A stretch of 64,000 bases of DNA, from contig JBAKBP010001403.1 of assembly GCA_037953745.1 (NCBI GenBank), positions 150,663 through 214,662 on the forward strand, in the 5' to 3' direction. The first letter of the stretch is position 1. Each line of letters begins with the position of its first letter. Positions 10,731 to 21,584 of the stretch are shown here, in pieces. This DNA is from Lithodes maja (taxonomy: Eukaryota > Arthropoda > Malacostraca > Decapoda > Lithodidae). The notes under the pieces are model-generated. The model ran no database searches and was not told the origin of the DNA. It saw only the letters and a list, made by a program, of their open reading frames with translations. Made by a program: the position numbers and the translations under genes.

Positions 10731-13349
10731 ATGTCTCGACGTTATAGTGCCCGCCTTACCCGCCCCTGCAGTACAGAGGAGGTCATGGATATACTGTACG
10801 ACACTGACAGCCCTGATAGTGACACTGACTCGGCAATGGACGAGTCTGGGGACGAGTATGCCCCCTCACAAGCTGAAATAAGTGAGCTAGAGGAAGAGCT
10901 TGCTCAGATTCCTGTCAGGCCGCGCAGGCCGTCACAAAGACAGCAAGGGGCAAGTGCACCTCCCCGCCGCCCACTTCCCCAAGACCCCACTGAATCCTCA
11001 GAAAGTGGGGAAGAGGTTGTTGTTGCAGATGAACCTGCTGACCCTCAAAATTATGTGCGTGTACCTGGGGAAGAACGAAAGGGATTGAAGAGAAGAAGGG
11101 GCGAGTCTGGGAGTGAAGAGGAGGTACCCCCACAATCCCGCCTGCCTTCTCCCCCACTTCGCATAATCTCCCCACTCAAGAAAAATACCCCGGGGAGGTT
11201 CTATGGTCGTCATAAACATAGTGACGAACAACAACGTGGTGATGGACAAATAGAACAACCTGGTGATGGAGAAATGGCACAACGTGGTGCGAGACAAGGG
11301 CAGTCACGTGACCCAAAACGCTCCCTCTTCCCTCCCGACCCAGAGCACGCGGGGAGGGATGAGTCACCACCACCACCACCACTACTACCAGACTCTCCGC
11401 CTCGCCATTCTTCCCCCCCACTATCACCTTCAGGCTCCATCCCGTACACCCCCCCACGAATGTCTCCCTCACCTGAACCAGGCCCCTCCCGCGCCACTGC
11501 ATTATCACCTGCCTCTCCACAACGCCCCGACCTGCCCCAACGCCCTGCAAGCAAACGACGTGGGCGTGTCATATCTCGCGGGCGTGCCACCCGCGGCCGA
11601 ATGCAGAAGGTGAAGCAAATAAGACGCCCCAGCAACGACTCGAGCTCTAGATCTAGCTCTCGATCAAATTCGAGGTCTAGCTCCAGACCCAGGTCCACCT
11701 CTCGCCCACGCCGCCCACGCTCCACCCGCACGACCCGCCCCGGTGCCCCTGACGATGACCCTGATGACCCCAATGCCCCATCTAGCGACGACGAAGGCGC
11801 TGATAGGTGGGATTGGGTGGATGGGGAGAACTATCTACCAGGACAATACCACTTTGTGGGGGCAGCTGAGGCCGGCCCTACCATGCCCAATCATGGACCT
11901 GACACCACAAGACTGGGTATTTTTCTGCAGTTCTTCACTGCCAACCTTGTCGGCTTGATTGTTGACCAGACGAACTGGTACAACTATTATTTTATGGCAG
12001 GAAAGGAGCAGAAGAGGAACTCGGCACGTCTCTCATGGGTGGATTTTGTCTTCCGATGAGTTCTACTCATTCCTGGCACTGGTCATCCTGATGGGGGTCA
12101 CCAAGAAGACGTCTCTCAGGAAGTACTGGTCATCTGATCCCCTCATCGCAACCCCCTTCTTTGGGAAAGTCATGAGCAGGAATAGATTCACGGCAATCAT
12201 GGGAACCCTACACTTTATTGATAGCCTGGCAAGCCACACCAGGAACCAGGATCGCCCCAGGAATACCAAAGACCCGATGGAGAGGATAAGACCTATATTT
12301 GAATACCTGAAAACTAAGTTTGCAGCCTCCTTCAAACCTCACCAAAAACTCATCATTGATGAGAGTCTGGTGCTCTGGAGGGGGAATATTAGCATCCGAC
12401 AGTACATCCCCAGCAAGCGTCACCGTTATGGCCTGAAACTGTTCGTGATGTGTGACTGCAAAACCGGCTACATCCAGGACATCATCCTCTACATGGGCAA
12501 GGTCACTGAACTGGTGGAGGAGAGGACATATGGGATATCTGGGGCCGTTGTCATCATCATGTTGGAGGGATATTTGGACAAGGGCCACATCTTGTACCTC
12601 GACAACTGGTACACCAGCCCTTTCCTTGCCAAATTCCTAGCGTCTGTGGCACCGTCCGGAGGAATCGTGTCTACATGCCAGAGCTACCCGAAAGGCGGGA
12701 GAAGGGCTCCATCATCCACCTCCAGGCAAATAATATCTTGATGCTCTCGTGGATGGACAATCGTGACGTCAATATCCTCACCAGTATCCACCTGCCCCGC
12801 TTAGAGGACACCAAACGCCGTGATAGAGCCACAGGTGAGGCGGTCAAAAAACCAGTTGCAATCATTGACTACAACATCAACATGCGGCTGGTTGACAAGT
12901 CAGACTCTGTCATATCGTCGGTCGAGTGTGCCAGGAAGACGATGAGGTGGTATAAAAAACTATTTTTCCACCTACTCGACCTCACCCTCTACAACTGCCA
13001 CATCCAATATCATGAAATAACAGGTGAAGTTGAGACGATGGAGTCGTACTGCATCGAACTTGCACGGGAGCTTCTGTTCTTCTTCAGGGATGGTCCACGC
13101 CGCCAGCAACGTCCCGCAGCTCGTTTTCAAGCACCAGAAGGCCCCGCCAGACTGACACAACGCCACTTTTGCGATTTTGTCCCGCCCAACCAAGTAATCC
13201 CCAACCCACGCAGACGGTGTCATGTGTGTCGCAACACAGGCAGACGCACACCCAAACGGACAGACACCCGGACGATGTGTGAAGAATGTGATGTGGGACT
13301 GTGTTTTCCCACCTGCTTCAGGGATTATCACACCCTCGAGCACTTCTAA
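10731..13349 (+). pseudogene. piggyBac transposase (two frameshifts)
   Basis: ATG at 10731 starts an acidic and Ser/Pro/Arg-rich N-terminal region (to about residue 370, with RSSSRSNSRSSS and a poly-acidic patch), followed by the transposase core. The frame shifts near 12048, continues in the 11959-12741 frame (SSDEFYSFLALVILMGV, IIDESLVLW, YLDNWYTSP), and shifts again near 12640, continuing in the 12675-13349 frame (NMRLVDKSD, RKTMRWYKKLFFHLLD, and a C-terminal Cys-rich finger CHVCRNTG...CEECDVGLC). The catalytic Asp codons are at 12358, 12601 and 12894 (second Asp of the last motif at 12903). The second shift coincides with a deletion of roughly 16-19 bp relative to copy 2. It would cut and paste DNA at TTAA if repaired; this copy is dead. 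Confidence 0.92.
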
Positions 13350-14191
13350 GTGTTCAAAGTGTTCAAAGACTGCGATAAAAGACGCTATAATGTAATACTA
13401 ACAGTGTATATAAAAGACGCAAAAAGTGAATATAAAACAGTGTGTATATATATATATATAATTTACAAGTGCAAAGTACCGAACAATATAAAACACTAAG
13501 TAAATTCTAAACTTATAAAACTGTGTGCAAATAATTATAAGAATACGAGACAATAAGTGCGTAAAACAATGTATATACACCTCATAATCTTAGGTAAAAC
13601 AATGAACAATTACAAATAATTCAATGAAAAGGAGAGACAGAGTGACCTTGAGTGAAAGTGACAGCCAGACAGAGAAAGAAAGTGGGAAGGGTGCTGTGGA
13701 ATGTGGGTCACTCGGTCCGCTGTCTGGCCGTGTGTTCGTACGTGCGTTTTGTTATTGTCCTGAGCCAAGATGGCCGCCATCACCATGGCAACGGGGACGC
13801 TAACACTCGTGCGCACTTGTAATACTTGAATGAAGGCACTTATCACACTACAACTTCAGTTATATTGACATTATGTGATATACAAAGACATTCTATGAAC
13901 TCTGAAGCGCACTTTATGTCCGAGAGGTGCAAAATAAGTCATGCTGCCTGGCGGCTGGCAACTGGCTGCTGGCGCGGGAGATTTGAAAATGGCGCTAAGG
14001 CTCCACTGAGGCTGGGGACCCCCACTACCTCCCAGGACCCCCAAATGGCCTAGGTAAGTACTGTTTTCACATTTCTTCAGGTCTATAATTATTTTCTAAC
14101 ACGTTCTGATATATTTATAAGAAAACAAAAAATGAAAAATTGCCCGGGTTCTGGTGCGCAAAAATAATAAAACCGGCCGGGGCTGTACGGG
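13350..14191 (+). other. piggyBac copy 1 3' non-coding region
   Basis: This region contains a TA tract (13446-13461) and AT-rich DNA. At 13768-13802 is an island, CAAGATGGCCGCC then CCATGGCAACGGGGACGC, that is also present in copy 2 at about 35083-35117. The right terminal inverted repeat ends at 14191. Confidence 0.6.
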
Positions 14192-14951
14192 TTAATGCTC
14201 TTAGAAACATACCTGAAAAAATTGACAGTTTTACTTTAATATGATGGTTGGAGAAAAAATGAATATAGAAATCTACAAGAGTCGGCTTTCTATATGCTTT
14301 AAATTTTAGGTGACCATTATTATTTATAATCATGGTATCAAGGAAAGGTAGTTTATTGTTTACTTCTTCTTCAATTTTGAATGAAATCGAGGGGACAAGA
14401 TCGTTAAGTTTATTAAGGAATGAATGGTAATTTTGATTGGTAGGCCAAAGACACAACATGTCGTCAACATATCTAAACCAAGGAAGTCTAAAGTTACATA
14501 TTTTAGGTAAAAACCGAGTCTCAAAATATTCCATAAACAGGTTAGAAATGATCGGAGAGAGTTGATTTCCCATTGCGCAACCAAATGTTTGCCGAAAAAA
14601 CCTACCATTCACAGCAAAGTTAGTGTTGAGGACGCACAATTCAATTAGCTTCATGAAAACATTATTACTTATTGGCAAATCTAAATTCGGCAAATCATCT
14701 TTCAAAAAAACTAGTAAGTCATGAACTGGCACTTTTGTAAATAAGGAATTAACATCAATACTTATTAGTTTGCAAGGTGAATTGTTGTTTCTAATTTTAC
14801 TAATTAAATCACTGGAGTTTTTTACATGTGAATCCGAGATCGTGCCAACTAAAGGGGATAACAACTTACTAAGCCATTTAGATAATTTATAAGTGGCAGA
14901 CCCTACTGAACTGATGATAGGACGAAGAGGTTTATCAGGTTTATGGGTTTT
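14192..14951 (-). pseudogene. PLE reverse transcriptase core
   Basis: On the minus strand the frame reads MYGLLKTHKPDKPLRPIISS (the start overlaps the last minisatellite unit), LISIDVNSLFTKVP, FGCAMGNQLSPIISNLFMEY, and the catalytic WFRYVDDML box (YVDD at 14460-14471), then SFKIEEEVNNKLPFLDTMI and FYIHFFSNHHIKVKL. These are the signature blocks of Penelope-like polymerases, which are related to telomerase RT and lack the Y/FADD of LINEs. The frame is open to the piggyBac insertion, where it reads on into transposon DNA and stops at 14115. Confidence 0.92.
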
Positions 14952-15446
14952 GAGAAGGCCATACATGATTGTAAGGTAAGGTGGGATTTATAGTTTGAGA
15001 AGGCCATACATGATTGTAAGGTAAGGTGGGATTTATAGTTTGAGAAGGCCATACATGATTGTAAGGTAAGGTGGGATTTATAGTTTGAGAAGGCCATACA
15101 TGATTGTAAGGTAAGGTGGGATTTATAGTTTTAGAAGGCCATACATGATTGTAAGGTAAGGTGGGATTTATAGTTTTAGAAGGCCATACATGATTGTAAG
15201 GTAAGGTGGGATTTATAGTTTGAGAAGGCCATACATGATTGTAAGGTAAGGTGGGATTTATAGTTTGAGAAGGCCATACATGATTGTAAGGTAAGGTGGG
15301 ATTTATAGTTTGAGAAGGCCATACATGATTGTAAGGTAAGGTGGGATTTATAGTTTGAGAAGGCCATACATGATTGTAAGGTAAGGTGGGATTTATAGTT
15401 TGAGAAGGCCATACATGATTGTAAGGTAAGGTGGGATTTATAATTT
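14952..15446 (-). repeat. 45-bp minisatellite, 11 copies, inside the PLE polymerase gene
   Basis: Eleven head-to-tail units start at 14952 and then every 45 bp to 15402. Each contains GAGAAGGCCATACATGATTG and AAGGTAAGGTGGGATTTATA. Units are nearly identical; two carry TTTTAGAAGG in place of TTTGAGAAGG and the last has TAATTT. Because 45 is a multiple of three, the frame stays open on the minus strand and encodes a repeated 15-residue block INPTLPYNHVWPSQT. The unit is a duplication of the polymerase's own sequence around NPTLPY and YGLLKTHKP. Confidence 0.95.
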
Positions 15447-15660
15447 TGAACATTTTAAGTAAATCGGGTTTATCCTTAAGCAAACTGTTTATTTTCACAC
15501 TAAAGTTTGTATTTGTATTTTCAGTAGGGTCTTTCACAAAGGGCTCATACGTATTTATGTCATTCAATATCTCATTAAGTTTATCATTGTGCATGGATAT
15601 GTCTAGGATAACGATAGCATTAGATTTATCAGCTTTGGTTATGTGAATATCTTTAAGAAC
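15447..15660 (-). pseudogene. PLE polymerase segment upstream of the minisatellite
   Basis: The minus-strand frame reads KDIHITKADKSNAIVILDIS, then a polar linker with KDPTENTNTNFSVKINSLL and a segment ending MFKIINPTLPY, where the tandem repeat begins. ADKSN...VIL is the block that precedes the RT core in PLEs. Beyond 15660 the frame passes into the 3' tail of the CR1-like LINE. Confidence 0.8.
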
Positions 15661-15960
15661 AAAAGAACATAAGAAAATGGGAGTCTGCAGAAAGCCGATT
15701 GGCCTAAGCAAGGCAGATCCCTGTCCCACACAACCCCAATTACAAAGCCCAATTATAGGCTCAACACTCTAATACCCTGAGGATCATCTTACCAAAACGG
15801 TTAGAGATTAACGCAGGATTACGGGGTTCTGCAGAGCGCTGATTGGCCCAACCCTGCTGATCCCCCTTCACACCCAACCCTTCTCGTCCATATGCTTATC
15901 CAATTTTATCTTAAAGCTCCCTATCGTTTTTAATCCCACTATAGCACTTGGTAGTCCATT
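15661..15960 (-). other. 3' tail of the CR1-like LINE
   Basis: Non-coding sequence after the ORF2 stop. It holds GAAAATGGGAGTCTGCAG and GCAGAAAGCCGATTGG and, about 140 bp on, a related GCAGAGCGCTGATTGGCC. The same tail recurs as truncated copies at 8438-8652 and 21935-22148, which identifies it as the family's 3' end. Confidence 0.7.
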
Positions 15961-18874
15961 TCACCCATCTACAACTCTGTTACCAACCCAATATTTGCCT
16001 ATATCTTTTCTGAAACGAAATTTATCTAATTTGAAACCATTGGTACGAGTTCTTTCGCTATCACTGAACTTTAGTACATTTGTCATGTCCCCTTTGTTAA
16101 TCCCACTGACCCACTTGAACACCTCTATCATATCCCCTCTAACTCTGCGTCTCTCTAACGAATGTAAGCCTAGTTTCTTCAACCTTTCTTTATACGGAAG
16201 ATTTCTAATATTATGGATCATTTTTGTCATTCTACGTTGTACTCTCTCCAATGAATCTATGTCCATTCTGTAATAAGGACACCAAAATTGAACAGCATAA
16301 TCCATATGGGGTCTCACTAATGACAAGTAAAGTTTTAAGATAACATCAGCAGTTCTGTTACTCACACTCCTAGAGATGAACCCGAGAATCCTGTTTGCCT
16401 TGTTTCGAACGCTTATACACTGTTGTCTAGGCTTCAAATCATTGCTAACAAACACACCTAGATCTTTCTCACAATTCGAGTTTTCTAATTCCACATTAGC
16501 TAGTTTATATTTAACATTTGTATGCATCTTCCCTATCTTTAATACCTTGCATTTGTCAATGTTAAACTTCATCTGCCAATTTACTGACCATTCGTGTAAG
16601 GTATCTAGATCCCTTTGGAGGCACTCTATATCTCTATCTGAATCAATTTTTCTCCCCATTTTGGTATCGTCTGCAAATTTACTTATTCTAGTAGTTATAC
16701 CTAAATCAAGGTCATTTATGTATATAACAAACAACAGAGGACCTAATACAGATCCCTGGGGGACACCATTTTTGACTGATCCCCATTCTGACTTCGTACC
16801 ATTTATGCTGACTCTCTGCTTCCTACCAATTAGCCATGACCTAATCCATCCCAACAACGCCCCACCTATTCCATGCGCCTCAACCTTTCTCATCAATCTC
16901 TCATGGGGGACTCTGTCGAAAGCTTTACTGAAATCTAAATATATTATATCATATGACTTGTCATTATCTACTGCTTCATATACCTCTGAGAAAAAAACTA
17001 AGCAAATTAGTAAGGCAAGAACGTCCCTGAGTGAATCCATGCTGAGAAGAATTTATTAAATTAAATGTATCTACGTGGTTTCTAATTTTACTAGCAATAG
17101 CTAGTAGCTTTCCTATGATTGATGTAAGACTAATGGGACGGTAATTGGATGCTGTTGATTTTAACTTTTTTTGAAGATCGGAACTACGTTTGCAAGCTTC
17201 CAAGCTTCTGGAACTATACCTGTCTCCAATGACTTGTTAAATAAAAAATTTAATGGATAACTTAACTCATCCCTACATTCTTTTAATACTCTAGCATATA
17301 CCTCATCAGGACCAGGCGATTTATGAGGTTTCAGTCTGTCAATTTCCTTAAGCACATCATTTCTAGTTATAGTAACCGTACTTAACCTATTTTCTATACT
17401 ATCGCTATATACCTTACGGACTTCTGGAAACTGTGCCAAATTTTCATTAGTGAAAACGGAAAGAAATTGAATATTTAATGTACTGCACATTTCTAAATCA
17501 TTTTCTGTCATTTCTCCTATCGAAGTTTTAAGGGGACCAATTACATCTCTAACCTTGGATTTATATAGTTGGTAAAAAGCTTTAGGATTATTTTTTGAGT
17601 CATTGGCAACCTTAATTTCATAATTTGTTTTTTCTTTCCTAATATCCTTTTTTACCTGTCTTGATAGATTCTGATAGTAAGCAAGTAGGTGAATTTCGCC
17701 TTTCCTAATTTTTCTATATATTCCTCTCTTTTGTCCTAGAAGATCTAATAGTCTATTATTCATCCATTTGGGTTGGTTACGTGTTGATCTAAATCTTCTT
17801 TTGGGGATGTATTTATTTTGTGCATTGAATACTGAAAAGATCCAATTTTCGTATGTATCTACCAAGGTTGACGTCTCTTCCTGACTTAAGATAACAGGTG
17901 CCTGAGAAGGGGTACACTCATTTGGACACCTGGATCGACTTAATTTTTTGACCATAGGGTCAGCTAATAGGGCTCTTCTTAACCCACCATAATTGGCTTT
18001 TCTGAAGTCAGGTATTAATGTTGTATTTCCATTGAATATTAAAATACACAGAATTGTGGTCACTATTTCCTAGGTGGTCCCCTATCTCTACATTATTTAC
18101 CATATGTTCATTGTTACTGAAAACTAAATCAAGAATATTATTAACTCTAGTAGGCGTATCTATGAATTGAAATAAAAAACTATCTTGTACTACCTCTATA
18201 AACTCCTCAGAATCAGAGTCTCCTATTTGATGCTGTCAATCTATATTCGGAAAATTAAAATCCCGCATAATGCACACATTGCTAAACCTTGATGCCATTT
18301 TAATTTCCTCCCATAATGACGTTCCGTCATTTCTACTCATATTTGGCGGTCTATACATAACTCCAATAACTATGGTCTCACTACCTTCGTTAACCTCTAC
18401 CCAAACACTTTCATTATCGTTATTTAGTCTAATACCTGATTTAATACAGCTTTTTAATGTACTCTTCACAAACACTGCTAAACCGCCACCCCTCTTAGTT
18501 GTTCCGTCATATTTAAACAAACTATATCCTGGTATATCAAATTCTGCTAAAAAATGCCTGGTTTCTGTATTAATCCACGTTTCAGTTAGCGCTATTATGT
18601 CTATATTTTCTTTGCTAACAAGGGCTCTAAGTTCGTTCATTTTGTTACATAGACTCCTACAGTTTGTGTAATATACTCTCAATTTACTTCTTTTCTTTAT
18701 ACCTAATTTACCTTGATTTCTAACGACATTTCCATCTTCCGTTGCACCATCACTACTATAATTTGCAATATAGTCATCATTTTTAGCATGAGACTGAATA
18801 TCCTTATCGCTTTCGCCTGACGCTAAAATTGTTCCATTTAACCTCTCATTTACACTCTCAATATTTCTGTTCAA
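15961..18874 (-). pseudogene. CR1-like ORF2, endonuclease-reverse transcriptase (multiple breaks)
   Basis: The endonuclease part (18874-18236) has KLRVYYTNCRSLCNKMNELR, IALTETWI, RGGGLAVFVK and VMYRPPN. It ends at a TGA (18236-18238) where a Trp is expected after PNID, and the same frame reads on as QHQIGDSDSEEF. Further shifts occur near 18040, 17163 and 16990. The RT part has SPGPDEV, ASNYRPISLTS, YLDFSKAFDRVPHERLM, GVPQGSVLGPLLFVIYINDL and the catalytic FADDTK at about 16660-16677. The C-terminal part has LVRPHMDYAVQFW and RRRVRGDMIEVFK. ORF2 opens with TTG overlapping the ORF1 stop (TTGA), so its real start is unclear. The copy is dead. Confidence 0.92.
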
Positions 18875-19926
18875 AACCCCACAACCACCCTATCTAAAGA
18901 ACTAGCTAATGTAGAAACCCCTAACCGTGAAAGATGAACCCCATCCCTTGCGTACATCCCATCTCTCCCATAGAAACTATCCCAGTTATCAATGAATGGT
19001 ATTGCTTTTTCTTTGCAATTTTTCTCCAAACGGCAATTGACACCAATCGCCGTGGATGTCCATTCCTTGGGAACTCCTCTTCTGGGTAGGATACAATGTA
19101 CTACAGGGATCCCTCCCTTCATCCTAACCTTATCTAACACATCCCGATACTGCTGCAGCAGTTCCTCACTTCTACCCTTACCAACATCGTTACTCCCGGC
19201 ACTGAGACAGATAATGGGGTTATCTCCACTATCTTCCAAGATGTGGTCCATCTTCTCTAAAAGCCTCCCAACTCCATGGCCAGGCAGACACACAACCTTC
19301 CTAAGTTTAGTGCGGGTAGCCCTAACTAAATGTCTTACCATGGAGTCGCCCACAATCGACACAGACTTACCTTCTCGGGACACAGACTTACCTTTCCCTC
19401 GGGAGGATCCAGCAGCTGCAGTTGGAGAACCCCCGGTGGTGGCAGAAGCTCCCTTGGTGGTGGTGGTGGTGGTGGTGGGAGTGGTGGTGGTGGTGGTAGG
19501 TAGCACAGCGTCAGCGGTTGGAGCTGAGTCGGCGGCAGGCACTTCGGCTAACCCTCCCTTTTCCTGACTATCTTTTCCCTCACATTCGTCTCGCAAAGGA
19601 GAGAATGTATTTGTCACACTCATACCTATTCTACTATCCTGCTTCTTGAGTGTGACTTTCCCACCCGTATTTTTAACAACCTGCCAGTGCATCCTGGACA
19701 ACTCGTTCAACATCAGAGAAGGGAAGGTCATCTAGGTGGCGTAGGTTCGTCGGAGGCAGCAGTCAGGCAACACCATCTCGTCTCTGCATTCTCTTAAAAA
19801 ATGCAGTTGGTTTCTTGCTCGATGAGATTTTAGCAAGGACTTCTTGGAATCATGGTAGAGATGACGTAGGGCAGGGAAGGAGATGCAAAAGGAGGCAACA
19901 AGGAGAGAGAGACGTGCGAGATCCAT
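18871..19926 (-). pseudogene. CR1-like ORF1 with SGNH/GDSL esterase domain
   Basis: ATG at 19926 gives 64 codons, then TAG (19734-19732), followed directly by ATG in the same frame and 286 more codons to 18871. The protein has a hydrophobic start, a variable Ser/Thr/Gly-rich middle (poly-Thr near residue 90 of the second part) and a C-terminal SGNH hydrolase: VSIVGDSMVRHLV (catalytic Ser), LSAGSNDVGKG (Asn block) and YARDGVHLSRLG (Asp and His). CR1-clade LINEs are known to carry an esterase in ORF1, so this is not a host enzyme. The single in-frame TAG is most simply a nonsense mutation. Confidence 0.88.
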
Positions 19927-20003
19927 ATTTGGAGGTAAAATCAGAAATACGTGTGATCAAGTTATGTAGTAAAACTCGCTAGGAAAATTGAAACAATGGA
20001 ACA

Positions 20004-20040
20004 CCAAGCTTTCGTCTATTCTCTCAAGACATCTTCAGGG
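20004..20040 (-). ncRNA. Hammerhead-ribozyme-like motif of the PLE terminal region
   Basis: On the minus strand the sequence is CCCTGAAGATGTCTTGAG followed by AGAATAGACGAAAGCTTGG. CTGAAGA fits the conserved CUGANGA core, GTCT/AGAC forms stem II, and GAAA completes the core. This arrangement and its terminal location fit hammerhead motifs described in PLEs. Self-cleavage is not shown; the strand-III region would have to be short or formed between two copies. Confidence 0.55.
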
Positions 20041-20076
20041 TAATACAAGAACACAGGGGGAGAGTGAGGCTTAAAT

Positions 20077-21584
20077 CTATCTATCTATCTATTGCCTGAC
20101 GCCGTGATCCCCGAAGGGGTGGCCACGAACGAACCGCCCCATGGACCTCTGTCCCCAGTCAGTCGATGCCCCTCCCCCCAACCAGCACCGCCTTCGTTCA
20201 TGTAGTTCTCACTCCATCCTTCCACCTCATATTCGGTCTACCTCTCCCCCTCTGTCCCTCCACCTCGCTCTCGTACACCCTCTTAGTCATTCTCTCGCTT
20301 TCCATACGTTCCATATGGCTGGACCATCTCAAGTTGTTCCTTTCACACTTTCCAGCACATCTACCTCCACACCACACCTCCTTCTTACTACCTCATTAGT
20401 CTGTCTATCCCTCCATGTAACTCCGCACGCACTCCTTAAGTAATTCATTTCCACTGCTCTCACTCTTGGTCTGAGTCTCTCAACCAACGTCCATGCTTCG
20501 CTTCCGTAAGTCAGTGTCGGGATTACCACACTGTCATGCAAGGACTTCTTCACTTCCATATTGACCACCCTATTTCTTGTTACTGCTTTTAGCGTTCCTA
20601 CAACCCTCTTCACCTGTTGTACCCTCTCCCGCACCTCTTCATCCATAGTCCCATCTTTACTCAACACACTGCCCAGATACTTAAAAGAGTTGATGATCTC
20701 CATAGCCTGACCGTTCAGCTTCACCTCACACTCTGTGACTTCACCCCTTTCGAAGACCATAACCTTGCTCTTCCCGTATTTACCTTCAAATTCCATTTTT
20801 CGCACACTGTTACAAACTCATTTACCAGACCCTGCAACTCCCATTCATTATCACTCATCAGAACTGTATCATCCGCAAACAGCAGTATAGGTATCTTCCA
20901 CTCAATTCCCTCCCTTTTCAGCGATACACCAACATCCACTGCTCTTGATAGTATTTCTTTCATGACTCCATCCATATATACAGTAAACAACCACGGGGAC
21001 ATCACACACCCCTGTTTCAAACCAACATTCAGGTCAAAGAACTCGCTCTGCTCACTCTCCACACGTACTGCCGCCTTTGCACCCTCATACATGCTCTTCA
21101 CTGCTTTCAGCAATTTGCCCTCTACTCCGTATATTCTAAGTACTTTCCACAAACCTTCTCTATCCACTCTGTCATAGGCCTTCTCCAAGTCCATAAAGGC
21201 AACATACACCTTCTGTTTCTTCTCCAGATACTTCTCCACAACACAATTCAGGGTAAAAATCTGATCTACACATCCTCTTCCCTTCCTAAAACCTCCCTGC
21301 TCGTCGCCTATCCATTTCTCCGTTCTCACTCTCCCTCTCTCAATCACTACCCTACTGTATACCTTCCCTACTACGCTTAGAAGACATATTCCTCGGTGGT
21401 TACCACACACCCTTCTTTCTCCTTTGCCCTTATATAGGGGGACTATTATGCCAGTCTTCCAGTCATCGGGTGCACTCCCCTTCTCCCATGCTAGTTTGCA
21501 CATTTTCCATACCCATTCTATCACTATCTCACCACCATACCTCAACATATCCCCACACACTCCACGGGCACACTCCACACACAC
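20077..21584 (-). mobile_element. 5'-truncated RTE-like LINE inserted in PLE copy 2
   Basis: AGGCTTAAAT occurs at 20067-20076 and 21585-21594, a 10-bp target-site duplication. The 3' end (left side) carries a CTAT microsatellite at 20077-20091, as RTE elements often do. Taking the insert out rejoins PLE sequence that matches copy 1 around 8085. Confidence 0.92.
20197..21584 (-). pseudogene. RTE-like reverse transcriptase (frameshifted)
   Basis: The minus-strand frame from 21584 has GIIVPLYKGKGERRVCGNHRG, EQGGFRKGRGCVDQIFTL, VYVAFMDLEKAYDRVDREGL, GLKQGCVMSPWLFTVYMDG and the catalytic LLFADDTVLMSD (about 20862-20882), which are hallmark RTE-clade motifs. The frame shifts near 20775 (continuing GKSKVMVFERGEV, FKYLGSVLSKDG, LTYGSEAWTL) and again near 20345, after which the C-terminal HMERMESERMTKRVYESEVE ends at about 20197. 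The endonuclease and N-terminus are missing because the copy is 5' truncated. Confidence 0.9.

Larger units (their letters stand above)
10470..14191 (+). mobile_element. piggyBac-type DNA transposon, copy 1
   Basis: TTAA lies on both sides (10466-10469 and 14192-14195), and the ends are imperfect inverted repeats: CCCGTGGAGCCCCAGCG at the left, and CCCGTACAGCCCCGGCC when the right end is read inward. Both features are diagnostic for piggyBac. Removal with one TTAA restores the PLE codons for Ala-Leu-Arg-Ile-Cys. The element is 3.7 kb and carries one broken transposase gene plus about 450 bp of 3' non-coding DNA that is partly conserved with copy 2. Confidence 0.95.
7991..15660 (-). mobile_element. 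Penelope-like element, copy 1, split by nested insertions
   Basis: Reading right to left on the minus strand, the pieces give a Penelope-like order: the region just before the polymerase (15660-15447), reverse transcriptase with a YVDD box (14951-14192), RT-EN linker (10465-10145), GIY-YIG endonuclease (ending 8889), 3' UTR and a terminal region with a hammerhead-like motif (8061-7991). Insertions interrupt it: a LINE at 9234-10138, piggyBac at 10470-14191 and a CR1-like LINE at its right edge. Removing the first two restores the reading sense across the junctions, apart from small frameshifts, which shows they landed in this element. The N-terminal third is not visible between the CR1-like LINE and 19968. 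Confidence 0.85.
15661..19930 (-). mobile_element. CR1-like LINE with esterase ORF1
   Basis: A nearly full-length minus-strand element: ORF1 (19926-18871), ORF2 with endonuclease and reverse transcriptase (18874-15961) and a 3' tail that ends near 15661 in short AAGAAC-like repeats. The left neighbour is the PLE polymerase and the right neighbour is the terminal region of another PLE copy. I could not identify a target-site duplication. Confidence 0.9.

Noticed and set aside
11210..11773. Minus-strand 187-codon frame
   Set aside because: It is the antisense of the Arg/Ser/Pro-rich N-terminal region of the piggyBac transposase.
14952..15446. Regular 45-bp repeats that might look like a CRISPR array
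   Set aside because: The units are directly adjacent with no variable spacers, encode a repeated peptide of the PLE polymerase and lie in a eukaryotic transposon.
18871..19731. A host SGNH/GDSL esterase gene
   Set aside because: It precedes a CR1-like ORF2 with overlapping stop and start, and CR1-clade ORF1 proteins are known to carry this domain.
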